A DNA stretch of 12,519 nucleotides, taken from the NCBI GenBank assembly GCA_910578495.1, contig CAJTRE010000020.1, positions 36,568 to 49,086 on the forward strand. The letters run 5' to 3'. Made by a program: the position numbers and the translations under genes. The notes beneath the pieces are model-generated. The model searched no databases and had not been told where the DNA came from. It saw nothing but the letters and a program-made list of their open reading frames with translations. Below are positions 6,480-11,745 of this stretch, piece by piece. Source of the stretch: an uncultured Dorea sp. (GTDB lineage Bacteria > Bacillota > Clostridia > Lachnospirales > Lachnospiraceae). Every line of letters begins with the position of its first letter. Within the stretch, counting starts at the first letter, position 1.

Positions 6480-6496
6480 ATTACAGAATTGTTACA
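6480..6496 (-). promoter_or_regulatory. WalR-box-like direct repeat in the NlpC/P60 leader
   Basis: Read on the minus strand, TGTAAC-AATTC-TGTAAT fits the published WalR (YycF) pattern TGTWAH-N5-TGTWAH exactly. It lies just downstream of the predicted start site (about 6504), a position that would suit repression rather than activation. WalR controls cell-wall hydrolases in Bacillota. A chance match in AT-rich DNA is possible. Confidence 0.4.
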
Positions 6497-6632
6497 TATG
6501 TTACGCGATTATTATATAAATATTTTCACCATAAGTCAAGTATGTATTCACCTATTTTTACATTTATTTTTCTTGGTTTTATGGTAAAATTTTACATTTA
6601 TTTTATTGTATTTTATTACAAATTGTTACATA
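6487..6632. repeat. Direct repeats in the NlpC-perR intergenic region
   Basis: AATTGTTACATA occurs exactly at 6487-6498 and 6621-6632, each preceded by ATTACA. A second exact 15-bp repeat, TTTTACATTTATTTT, occurs at 6556-6570 and 6590-6604. The rest of this 270-bp divergent gap holds only promoters and operators. The repeats may be binding sites or simple AT-rich duplication. Confidence 0.6.
6511..6539 (-). promoter_or_regulatory. Sigma-A promoter of the NlpC/P60 gene
   Basis: On the minus strand, TTGACT (6534-6539) and TATAAT (6511-6516) are separated by 17 bp. This gives a leader of about 62 nt before the ATG at 6442. Confidence 0.75.
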
Positions 6633-6645
6633 CTATAAGTAGATG

Positions 6646-6674
6646 TTGACACATGACGGTTTCTGTTTTATACT
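6646..6674 (+). promoter_or_regulatory. Sigma-A promoter of perR
   Basis: TTGACA (6646-6651) and TATACT (6669-6674) are separated by 17 bp, a near-consensus promoter. The predicted start site near 6681 lies inside the PerR-box-like palindrome. Confidence 0.85.
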
Positions 6675-6679
6675 CATTT

Positions 6680-6694
6680 TAATAATCATTACTA
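6680..6694 (+). promoter_or_regulatory. PerR-box-like operator at the perR start site
   Basis: TAATAAT-C-ATTACTA is a 7-1-7 inverted repeat matching the Bacillus PerR box TTATAATnATTATAA at 11 of 14 arm positions. It covers the predicted transcription start, so binding would block initiation. This implies autoregulation. The same right half-site ATTACTA recurs in front of the first rubrerythrin. Confidence 0.7.
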
Positions 6695-6714
6695 TTATTG
6701 AAAGGAGTGTAACG

Positions 6715-7125
6715 ATGGCCACCTTAAAATACAGCAGGCAGAGAGCTTCTATTAAAGAATATCTAATGAATACAACCGAGCACCCTACCGCTGATATGGT
6801 ATATCTTCATTTGAAAGAACAGTTTCCCCACATAAGCCTTGGAACTGTATACCGTAATCTGAATCTCCTGTCTGACACCGGAGATGCGAAAAAAATTACC
6901 ACACCTTATGGCGGAGATCGGTTTGACGGGTGTACAGAACCACACTATCATTTTGTATGTAGTACATGTGGCGATGTATTTGACCTTGAGCTGGGAGCAG
7001 AGCATATCCATCACCTGAATTTTCTGGCGGAGCAGCATTTTGATGGCACAATCGACTCCCATACAGCCTTATTTACCGGAACCTGTCCAAACTGTTTAAG
7101 AAAAAAAACAACAATTAACGATTGA
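6715..7125 (+). CDS. perR: Peroxide-responsive repressor PerR (Fur family)
   Basis: PerR is a dimeric metal-dependent repressor. With Fe(II) it senses H2O2 by oxidation of its His ligands and releases peroxide-defence genes. All diagnostic residues are visible in the 136 residues: regulatory metal ligands H23 (EHPTAD), D71 (RFD), H77 and H79 (HYH), and D90, plus the structural zinc cysteines C82, C85 (CSTC) and C124, C127 (CPNC). Asp at position 90, equivalent to Asp104 of B. subtilis PerR, favours PerR over Fur or Zur. The helix-turn-helix ends in SLGTVYRNLNLL. The N-terminus is a few residues shorter than in B. subtilis. The ATG at 6715 has AAGGAG upstream; an in-frame start at 6643 would overlap the promoter. 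The promoter carries a matching operator. Two rubrerythrin genes follow at once, the expected targets. Confidence 0.92.
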   Translation: MATLKYSRQRASIKEYLMNTTEHPTADMVYLHLKEQFPHISLGTVYRNLNLLSDTGDAKKITTPYGGDRFDGCTEPHYHFVCSTCGDVFDLELGAEHIHHLNFLAEQHFDGTIDSHTALFTGTCPNCLRKKTTIND

Positions 7126-7150
7126 CATTCTTTTATAATTATGTTATTTT
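7122..7150 (+). promoter_or_regulatory. Promoter of the reverse rubrerythrin gene
   Basis: TTGACA (7122-7127) overlaps the perR stop codon and is followed after 17 bp by a weaker -10, TATTTT (7145-7150). The predicted start near 7157 falls inside the 29-bp palindrome. Read-through from perR is also possible because no terminator separates the genes. Confidence 0.6.
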
Positions 7151-7177
7151 AATATCAGTAATAATTACTAATATTAA
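7149..7177 (+). promoter_or_regulatory. 29-bp PerR-type palindrome before the reverse rubrerythrin
   Basis: Two 14-bp arms, TTAATATCAGTAAT and ATTACTAATATTAA, flank a single A at 7163 and match as inverted repeats at 13 of 14 positions. The core CAGTAAT-A-ATTACTA resembles the perR operator TAATAAT-C-ATTACTA. It overlaps the -10 end and the predicted start site, consistent with repression. Confidence 0.7.
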
Positions 7178-7214
7178 AAACAATAAAATTTATATTAAAA
7201 AGGAGATAATAACT

Positions 7215-7757
7215 ATGAAGAAATTTGTATGTACAGTATGTGGTTATGTTCACGAAGGAGATGCCGCACCGGAGAAATGTCCACAGTGTGGAGTTCCGGC
7301 AGAGAAATTCAAAGAGCAGACAGGTGACAAATCATGGGCTGCCGAGCACGTTGTAGGTGTTGCTAAAGGTGTAAGCGAGGACATTGCTGCAGATTTAAGA
7401 GCTAATTTCGAAGGAGAGTGTTCTGAAGTTGGTATGTATCTTGCAATGGCTAGAGTTGCTCACAGAGAAGGTTATCCGGAAATTGGATTATACTGGGAGA
7501 AGGCTGCATGGGAAGAAGCTGAGCACGCTGCTAAATTCGCAGAGTTACTTGGTGAAGTTGTAACAGACAGCACAAAGAAAAACCTTGAGATGAGAGTTGA
7601 CGCTGAGAACGGCGCAACAGCAGGCAAATTTGATCTTGCAAAACGTGCTAAAGCTGCGAACCTTGACGCTATTCACGATACCGTTCATGAGATGGCAAGA
7701 GACGAGGCTAGACACGGCAAAGCATTCGAAGGACTTTTGAAACGTTACTTCGCATAA
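7215..7757 (+). CDS. Reverse rubrerythrin (N-terminal rubredoxin, C-terminal diiron domain)
   Basis: Reverse rubrerythrins reduce hydrogen peroxide to water in anaerobes, taking electrons from NADH through redox partners. The 180 residues start with a rubredoxin-like Fe(Cys)4 knuckle (C6, C9, C22, C25: CTVCGYVHEG and CPQCGVP). A ferritin-like four-helix domain follows (about 45-180), with Glu/His ligand motifs FEGECSEVGMY (65-75), EEAEH (100-104) and DEARH (163-167). This domain order is opposite to classical rubrerythrin, which is encoded next door. The ATG at 7215 has AAGGAG 10 nt upstream and gives the standard start MKKFVCTVCG; an upstream in-frame extension would run through the promoter. 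Control by PerR is inferred from the palindrome over its start site. The codon use looks biased toward a highly expressed gene. Confidence 0.93.
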   Translation: MKKFVCTVCGYVHEGDAAPEKCPQCGVPAEKFKEQTGDKSWAAEHVVGVAKGVSEDIAADLRANFEGECSEVGMYLAMARVAHREGYPEIGLYWEKAAWEEAEHAAKFAELLGEVVTDSTKKNLEMRVDAENGATAGKFDLAKRAKAANLDAIHDTVHEMARDEARHGKAFEGLLKRYFA

Positions 7758-7775
7758 GATACACTTAAAAAATAT

Positions 7776-7799
7776 CGCCTCTGCAAATTTGCAGGGGCG
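7776..7799 (+). other. Intergenic hairpin between the two rubrerythrins
   Basis: CGCCTCTGCAAA pairs with TTTGCAGGGGCG, with 11 of 12 positions matching and flanking AATA/TATT able to add pairs. No U-tract follows, so full termination is unlikely. A role as a partial attenuator or a transcript-stability or processing element between co-transcribed genes is plausible. It ends just before the second gene's AAAGGAGG site. Confidence 0.65.
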
Positions 7800-7823
7800 T
7801 GTATTATAAAGGAGGATTATAAA

Positions 7824-8360
7824 ATGTCTAAATACACAGGAACAAAAACAGAGAAAAACTTAATGGAAGCATTTGCCGGTGAGTCTCAGGCTCGCAACAA
7901 ATACACATACTACGCTTCCGCCGCTAAAAAAGCAGGATTTGTACAGATGGCTAACATCTTCGAGGAAACTGCAAACCAAGAAAAGGAGCACGCTAAAATG
8001 TGGTTCAAAGAGTTCCATGGAATCGGTTCTGTAGAAGAAAACTTAATCGACGCTGCTACTGGAGAGAACTTCGAGTGGACAGACATGTACAAACGCATGG
8101 CTGAAGAAGCAAGAGAAGAAGGATTCGAAGACCTTGCAGTGAAATTCGAGGGGGTTGCATCTGTAGAGGCCGCTCACGAGGCACGTTACAACAAATTACT
8201 GGAAAGCTACAAAGCTGGAAAGACATTCAAAGATGACGCATCTCTTGGATGGAAATGTAACAACTGTGGCTACATCCACATGGGAAATGAAGCTCCGGAA
8301 GAATGTCCGGTATGTGCTCACCCACGCGCACACTTTGAAAGAAAAGTAGAGAACTACTAA
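7824..8360 (+). CDS. rbr: Rubrerythrin
   Basis: Classical rubrerythrin is a cytoplasmic NADH-linked peroxidase of anaerobes. The 178 residues have an N-terminal ferritin-like diiron domain with conserved ligand segments (E20 in FAGESQARNKY, NQEKEH at 51-56, EE at 94-95, EAAHEARY at 115-122). A C-terminal rubredoxin-like domain has four Cys (C145, C148, C161, C164: CNNCGY and CPVC). Length and layout are typical. The ATG at 7824 has AAAGGAGG 8 nt upstream. It lies 66 nt after the reverse rubrerythrin with only a hairpin and no clear promoter between, so the two are probably co-transcribed under PerR control. A strong terminator follows. Confidence 0.95.
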   Translation: MSKYTGTKTEKNLMEAFAGESQARNKYTYYASAAKKAGFVQMANIFEETANQEKEHAKMWFKEFHGIGSVEENLIDAATGENFEWTDMYKRMAEEAREEGFEDLAVKFEGVASVEAAHEARYNKLLESYKAGKTFKDDASLGWKCNNCGYIHMGNEAPEECPVCAHPRAHFERKVENY

Positions 8361-8395
8361 AAAATAATCTATATAAATATTACATTATACAAACC

Positions 8396-8427
8396 AGGGG
8401 GTTATCGGTCAATACCGATAACCCCCT
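8396..8427. terminator. Terminator hairpin after rbr
   Basis: A perfect 14-bp stem (8396-8409 with 8414-8427, AGGGGGTTATCGGT and its complement) has a CAAT loop. Only weak U-richness follows on either strand. It lies between the converging rbr (plus) and DtxR-family (minus) genes and probably insulates both. Confidence 0.85.
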
Positions 8428-8509
8428 ATTCATAACTGCAGCTGCATTTCAAAATATTTAACTACATACGAAAGAAAAATAGCTAAAAATAAATAGTTTA
8501 ACTTTTTCA

Positions 8510-8890
8510 TCAGCTTTTGTTGATTTGATGTTCAGAAATGTGCTTTTTAATTGCCGAAAAAGACCTTTCACTTATATCGTGTTCGATTTTACAGGCATCC
8601 TCTGTCGCTGTCTTTTCATCTACTCCGAGCATCATAAGCACTTTTGCCAGTGTGGTATGCCTGTCATAAATGCTTTCCGCAATTCTTTTCCCTGCTTCGG
8701 TCAATGTGATGTAACCGTCTTGGTCTACTGTAATGTATTCTGCATTTTTCAGCAAGCCAACTGCCCGACTAACACTTGGCTTGGAATATCCCATATATTC
8801 AGCGACATCCAAAGAACGGACAGAAGAATTATTCTGGTGCAAAATATATATTGTTTCGAGGTACATTTCCCCGGACTCGTTTAATGACAT
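8510..8890 (-). CDS. DtxR-family metal-dependent repressor, short form, iron-type ligands
   Basis: Members bind divalent metal and repress metal uptake genes. The 126 residues hold a winged helix-turn-helix (about 8-70, with YSKPSVSRAVGLLKNAEYI) and a short dimerisation/metal domain (about 71-126), with no SH3-like third domain. Alignment by eye to DtxR places M9 (EMYLETIY) at DtxR Met10, H78 at His79, and C100, E103, H104 (DACKIEH) at Cys102, Glu105, His106. MntR instead has Asp8 and Glu99, so the set points to Fe(II) sensing. The equivalents of ancillary-site Glu83 and His98 are Ala and Thr. The ATG at 8888-8890 is chosen because AAGGGAG lies 8 nt upstream; a GTG 9 nt earlier crowds that site. 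It is divergent from feoAB, whose promoter region carries repeated palindromes, the likely operators. Confidence 0.9.
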   Translation of the reverse strand: MSLNESGEMYLETIYILHQNNSSVRSLDVAEYMGYSKPSVSRAVGLLKNAEYITVDQDGYITLTEAGKRIAESIYDRHTTLAKVLMMLGVDEKTATEDACKIEHDISERSFSAIKKHISEHQINKS

Positions 8891-8936
8891 ATCAATCACT
8901 CCCTTGACTTACAGCGTAACTGCTGCTGATAACTCT

Positions 8937-8965
8937 ATATTAGCATACAAGGGTTTGATTAACAA
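8937..8965 (-). promoter_or_regulatory. Promoter of the DtxR-family gene
   Basis: On the minus strand, TTGTTA (8960-8965) and TAATAT (8937-8942, with an extended -10 TG) are separated by 17 bp. The -10 overlaps ATGCTAAT, half of the feo palindrome, which hints at weak autoregulation. The feoA promoter diverges about 45 bp away. Confidence 0.55.
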
Positions 8966-9010
8966 CAAAAAGCAGTCACTTTGCAAACAGGAAAAATTTT
9001 CGTAGGGCTA

Positions 9011-9039
9011 TTGACAAATTAAAGAAACTGAGATATACT
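9011..9039 (+). promoter_or_regulatory. Sigma-A promoter of feoA
   Basis: TTGACA (9011-9016) and TATACT (9034-9039) are separated by 17 bp. The predicted start site is 9046, the first base of the 18-bp palindrome. Confidence 0.85.
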
Positions 9040-9045
9040 GTTAAC

Positions 9046-9063
9046 AGTTAGCAATTGCTAACT
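9046..9063. promoter_or_regulatory. Feo operator 1, perfect 18-bp palindrome
   Basis: AGTTAGCAATTGCTAACT is fully self-complementary and begins at the predicted feoA transcription start. Its GTTAGC arms resemble the half-site of DtxR/IdeR operators, but with a 4-bp centre. It is the best copy of a motif found three times in this unit and is the likely target of the divergent DtxR-family repressor. Confidence 0.75.
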
Positions 9064-9080
9064 TCCTTTTAAGCCAACTG

Positions 9081-9096
9081 GTTAGCAACAGCTAAT
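9081..9096. promoter_or_regulatory. Feo operator 2
   Basis: GTTAGCAACAGCTAAT matches operator 1 at 13 of 16 positions. It lies 34 bp downstream, inside the feoA leader, about three helical turns away, which would allow two dimers on one DNA face. Confidence 0.65.
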
Positions 9097-9146
9097 CAAG
9101 GTCGTTATATTTAGTTAGGGTAAAATGGAAATGGGGTGAGACTTGT

Positions 9147-9359
9147 ATGACATTGAAAGATGCTGCCGCAGGGAAAGAATATATCATTCAGCAGATTAAA
9201 ACCGAAGACGAGGAACTTGACGCCTTTTTGTTTTCTCTTGGGTGTTACAGTGGCGAAGCCATTACCATTGTTTCTCATTTGAAAGGCGGATGCGTAGTAT
9301 CTATCAAAGACGGAAGATATAACATTGACCGCCAATTAGCCGAAGCGATTGTTGTCTAA
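9147..9359 (+). CDS. feoA: Ferrous iron transport protein A
   Basis: FeoA is a small cytoplasmic SH3-fold protein that associates with FeoB and is needed for full Fe(II) uptake. The 70 residues match family length. The pattern begins MTLKDAAAGKEYIIQQI, has the loop LFSLGCYSGEAITIVSHLKGGCVVSI, and ends in YNIDRQLAEAIVV, typical of the FeoA core. The ATG at 9147 has GGGGTGAG 6 nt upstream. The leader is about 100 nt and carries operators 1 and 2. An intrinsic terminator with a UUCG loop follows directly after the stop, so feoB may receive only part of the feoA transcription. Confidence 0.9.
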   Translation: MTLKDAAAGKEYIIQQIKTEDEELDAFLFSLGCYSGEAITIVSHLKGGCVVSIKDGRYNIDRQLAEAIVV

Positions 9360-9366
9360 ATGACCT

Positions 9367-9388
9367 GAACAGGCTTCGGCTTGTTTTT
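9367..9388 (+). terminator. Intrinsic terminator between feoA and feoB
   Basis: A 7-bp stem (9368-9374 with 9379-9385, one G-U pair) closes a stable C-UUCG-G tetraloop and runs into T5 (9384-9388). It starts 8 nt after the feoA stop. It would end part of the transcripts, giving more feoA than feoB or separating the two units. Confidence 0.7.
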
Positions 9389-9397
9389 CAATCATTA

Positions 9398-9413
9398 GTT
9401 AGCCTTTGCTAAT
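9398..9413. promoter_or_regulatory. Feo operator 3, in front of feoB
   Basis: GTTAGCCTTTGCTAAT is the third copy of the 6-4-6 palindrome, just after the feoA terminator. A weak promoter may overlap it: TTTTCA (9385-9390), 17 bp, GCTAAT (9408-9413). If real, feoB has a separately repressed start. The operator is better supported than the promoter. Confidence 0.6.
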
Positions 9414-9469
9414 TAAACCATGTAATTTTGTCCGTAAAGGATAGTATAAGTATAAGGAGGGAAAGCATT

Positions 9470-11497
9470 ATGAGAATTGCTTTGACAGGAAACCCAAACT
9501 CTGGCAAGACGACCATGTATAACGCACTTACCGGAAGAAACGAAAAAGTTGGTAACTGGGCAGGAGTTACCGTAGACAAAAAAGAACATCCAATTAAAAA
9601 GACCTATGCAGGCGGACAGCAGTTGACCGCTGTCGATCTGCCGGGGGCTTATTCCATGTCCCCTTTCACCAGCGAAGAAAACATTACCAGCTCCTATGTG
9701 CGAAAAGAAAACCCGGATGTCATCATCAATATTGTGGACGCAGCCAATCTGAGCCGAAGCCTGTTCTTCACAACGCAGCTTTTGGAGCTGGGCGTTCCTG
9801 TGGTGGTGGCACTGAACAAAAGCGACTTGAACGAGAAAAATGGAACAAAGATTGATACAAAGGCACTCTCTGAAAAGCTATGCTGTCCTGTTATCAATAC
9901 CGTATCTACTTCCGCTGATGGCTTAAAATCGGTTGTTGAAGTGGCTGCTAATCACGCAGGAACAAAGCAGGCTGCGCCGTACATACAAGAAAATATTGAT
10001 CTTACCAGCAAACAGGCAGTAGAAGCGGCCGACCGCAAGCGGTTTGAGTTTATCAACCAAATCGTAAAAGATGTGGAAAGCCGAAAGGTTTTCACAAAGG
10101 ATAGAAATTTTAGTGATAAAATCGACGCTGTGCTTACCAACAAATGGCTTGGTATTCCGATTTTCGCCGTAGTCATGTTTTTTGTATTCCAAATTTCACA
10201 GGTTTGGGTAGGAACACCAATTGCAGATTGGATGGTTGGTTATCTGGAAAGTTTTCAAGGCTGGGCAGGCGGACTTCTGGAAAACGCAAATCCCCTTTTG
10301 TCTGCGCTTCTGGTTGACGGTGTGATTGGCGGTGTTGTTGCCGTTATCGGTTTTCTGCCATTGGTTATGGTAATGTACTTCTTGATTGCCTTACTTGAGG
10401 ACTGCGGCTATATGGCCCGTGTAGCTGTTGTTCTTGACCCGATTTTCAAGAAAGTCGGTCTTTCCGGTAAGTCAGTTATTCCTTTTGTCATTACCATAGG
10501 CTGTGCCGTTCCCGGCATCATGGCAAGCCGCACCATTCGCAATGAGCGTGAGCGCAGAGCAACAGCTATGCTGTCTCCGTTCATGCCCTGCGGTGCAAAA
10601 ATCCCTGTTATCTCTTTGTTTGCCGGCGCGTTCTTCGAGGGCGCAGGCTGGGTAAGCACACTGATGTATCTCTCTGGCATTGTTCTGATTTTCTTTGGTG
10701 CTTTACTGGTAAATAAGGTTACTGGTTATAAAGCAAGAAAATCTTTCTTTATTATTGAACTGCCGGAATATAACGTCCCGTCCCTTTGGGGTGCATTTAA
10801 GTCTATGTGCAGCCGGGGCTGGGCGTATATCGTGAAAGCCGCAACCATTATTCTGCTGTGCAATACAGCCGTTCAAATTATGCAGACCTTTACTTGGAGT
10901 TTCAAGGCAGCCGAAACAGCAGACGCTTCTATTTTGGCTTCTATCGCTTCTCCGTTTGCTTACCTGCTTGTACCGATTGTAGGCGTCCTTAGCTGGCAGC
11001 TTGCAGCGGCGGCAGTGACCGGCTTTATTGCAAAAGAAAATGTGGTTGGTACACTTGCGGTCTGCTTTGTTGGATTGGAAAATCTGATTGATACAGAGGA
11101 ACTTGCACTACTGGAAGGGGCGGGCACAGAAGCAGCCGGTATTCTGGCAATTACAAAGGTAGCGGCTCTTGCCTATCTGATGTTCAATCTTTACACACCG
11201 CCTTGCTTTGCCGCTATTGGTGCTATGAACGCCGAGATGAAAAGCGCAAAATGGGTTTGGGGCGGTATCGCTCTTCAGCTTGGTGTAGGTTTTACAGTAG
11301 CTTATTTTGTTTATACCATTGGCACTCTGATAACTTCACCGGCTACTCTGAACATTGGTGCTGCCATTGCTGGTCTGGCTGTGGTCGTTGTTTTGGTGGT
11401 AATGGTCGCTGTACTGATTGGAAACACAAAGAAAAAGCTGAATGCAGAATATTCCCTGAACGGTGCGGCACAGAAAGGTTATGCGGTGAGTAGATAA
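9470..11497 (+). CDS. feoB: Ferrous iron transporter FeoB
   Basis: FeoB is the inner-membrane Fe(II) transporter with a cytoplasmic GTPase domain. The 675 residues start with the G-protein domain: G1 GNPNSGKT (7-14), switch region NWAGVTVDKKEH (29-40), G3 DLPG (56-59), G4 NKSD (116-119) and G5 near STSADG (146-151). A helical linker (about 165-220) and a polytopic membrane region (about 225-655) follow. The latter includes the two Gate-type segments, one with PFMPCGAKIPVISLF (Cys conserved) and one around ILLCNTAV. The ATG at 9470 has AAGGAGG 9 nt upstream; an earlier in-frame start at 9428 would lack this site. Length is typical for clostridial FeoB. Base composition looks more GC-rich than the genes on either side, which may reflect transfer. 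It is followed, 2 nt after the stop, by a small Cys-rich membrane protein gene. Confidence 0.96.
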   Translation: MRIALTGNPNSGKTTMYNALTGRNEKVGNWAGVTVDKKEHPIKKTYAGGQQLTAVDLPGAYSMSPFTSEENITSSYVRKENPDVIINIVDAANLSRSLFFTTQLLELGVPVVVALNKSDLNEKNGTKIDTKALSEKLCCPVINTVSTSADGLKSVVEVAANHAGTKQAAPYIQENIDLTSKQAVEAADRKRFEFINQIVKDVESRKVFTKDRNFSDKIDAVLTNKWLGIPIFAVVMFFVFQISQVWVGTPIADWMVGYLESFQGWAGGLLENANPLLSALLVDGVIGGVVAVIGFLPLVMVMYFLIALLEDCGYMARVAVVLDPIFKKVGLSGKSVIPFVITIGCAVPGIMASRTIRNERERRATAMLSPFMPCGAKIPVISLFAGAFFEGAGWVSTLMYLSGIVLIFFGALLVNKVTGYKARKSFFIIELPEYNVPSLWGAFKSMCSRGWAYIVKAATIILLCNTAVQIMQTFTWSFKAAETADASILASIASPFAYLLVPIVGVLSWQLAAAAVTGFIAKENVVGTLAVCFVGLENLIDTEELALLEGAGTEAAGILAITKVAALAYLMFNLYTPPCFAAIGAMNAEMKSAKWVWGGIALQLGVGFTVAYFVYTIGTLITSPATLNIGAAIAGLAVVVVLVVMVAVLIGNTKKKLNAEYSLNGAAQKGYAVSR

Positions 11498-11499
11498 TT

Positions 11500-11664
11500 A
11501 TGGAAAATTTTATTATTGTTGCAATCCTGTTGTTCATAGTCGGTAGTATTGTGCGTTACTTATACAAGGCTAAGAAACAGGGGCAAACCTGTATCGGCTG
11601 TCCTCACGCCAAACAATGTGGAAGTAAATGCAGTGGGGATTGCCATAGCACAACCAATTCTTAG
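11500..11664 (+). CDS. FeoB-associated Cys-rich membrane protein
   Basis: This 54-residue protein starts 2 nt after the feoB stop and is almost certainly co-translated. It has one membrane helix (about 3-20), a short basic stretch (KAKKQ), then a Cys-rich tail with five Cys: CIGCPHAKQC (31-40), C44 and C48. It matches the FeoB-associated Cys-rich membrane protein family, which occupies the place of FeoC in many Bacillota. The function is not established; iron or zinc binding or a redox role next to FeoB is likely. The ribosome binding site is weak (GGTGAG 9 nt upstream), suggesting coupling to feoB translation. A terminator lies about 40 nt downstream. Confidence 0.9.
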   Translation: MENFIIVAILLFIVGSIVRYLYKAKKQGQTCIGCPHAKQCGSKCSGDCHSTTNS

Positions 11665-11681
11665 CAAATCCAGTCAAACCT

Positions 11682-11706
11682 GCCTTTGATGGTTGGTAAT
11701 CAAGGC
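11682..11706 (+). other. Alternative hairpin overlapping the feo terminator
   Basis: GCCTTTGAT (11682-11690) pairs with ATCAAGGC (11699-11706) with one bulge. The 3' arm shares bases with the first arm of the terminator at 11703-11714, so the two structures exclude each other. This resembles an anti-terminator arrangement but may be coincidental. Confidence 0.4.
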
Positions 11707-11745
11707 GGAAAGCCCTAAAATGGCTTCCCGCCTATTTCAATTTTT
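11703..11745 (+). terminator. Intrinsic terminator of the feo operon
   Basis: AGGCGGAAAGCC (11703-11714) pairs with GGCTTCCCGCCT (11722-11733) at 11 of 12 positions, and the U-rich run ATTTCAATTTTT follows. It closes the feoA-feoB-Cys-rich protein unit. Confidence 0.85.

Noticed and set aside
6615..6630. A second WalR box
   Set aside because: The two half-sites are 4 bp apart instead of 5, so it does not fit the pattern.
9428..9469. A longer N-terminus for FeoB
   Set aside because: The extension MSVKDSISIRRESI is not family-like and the AAGGAGG directs the ATG at 9470.
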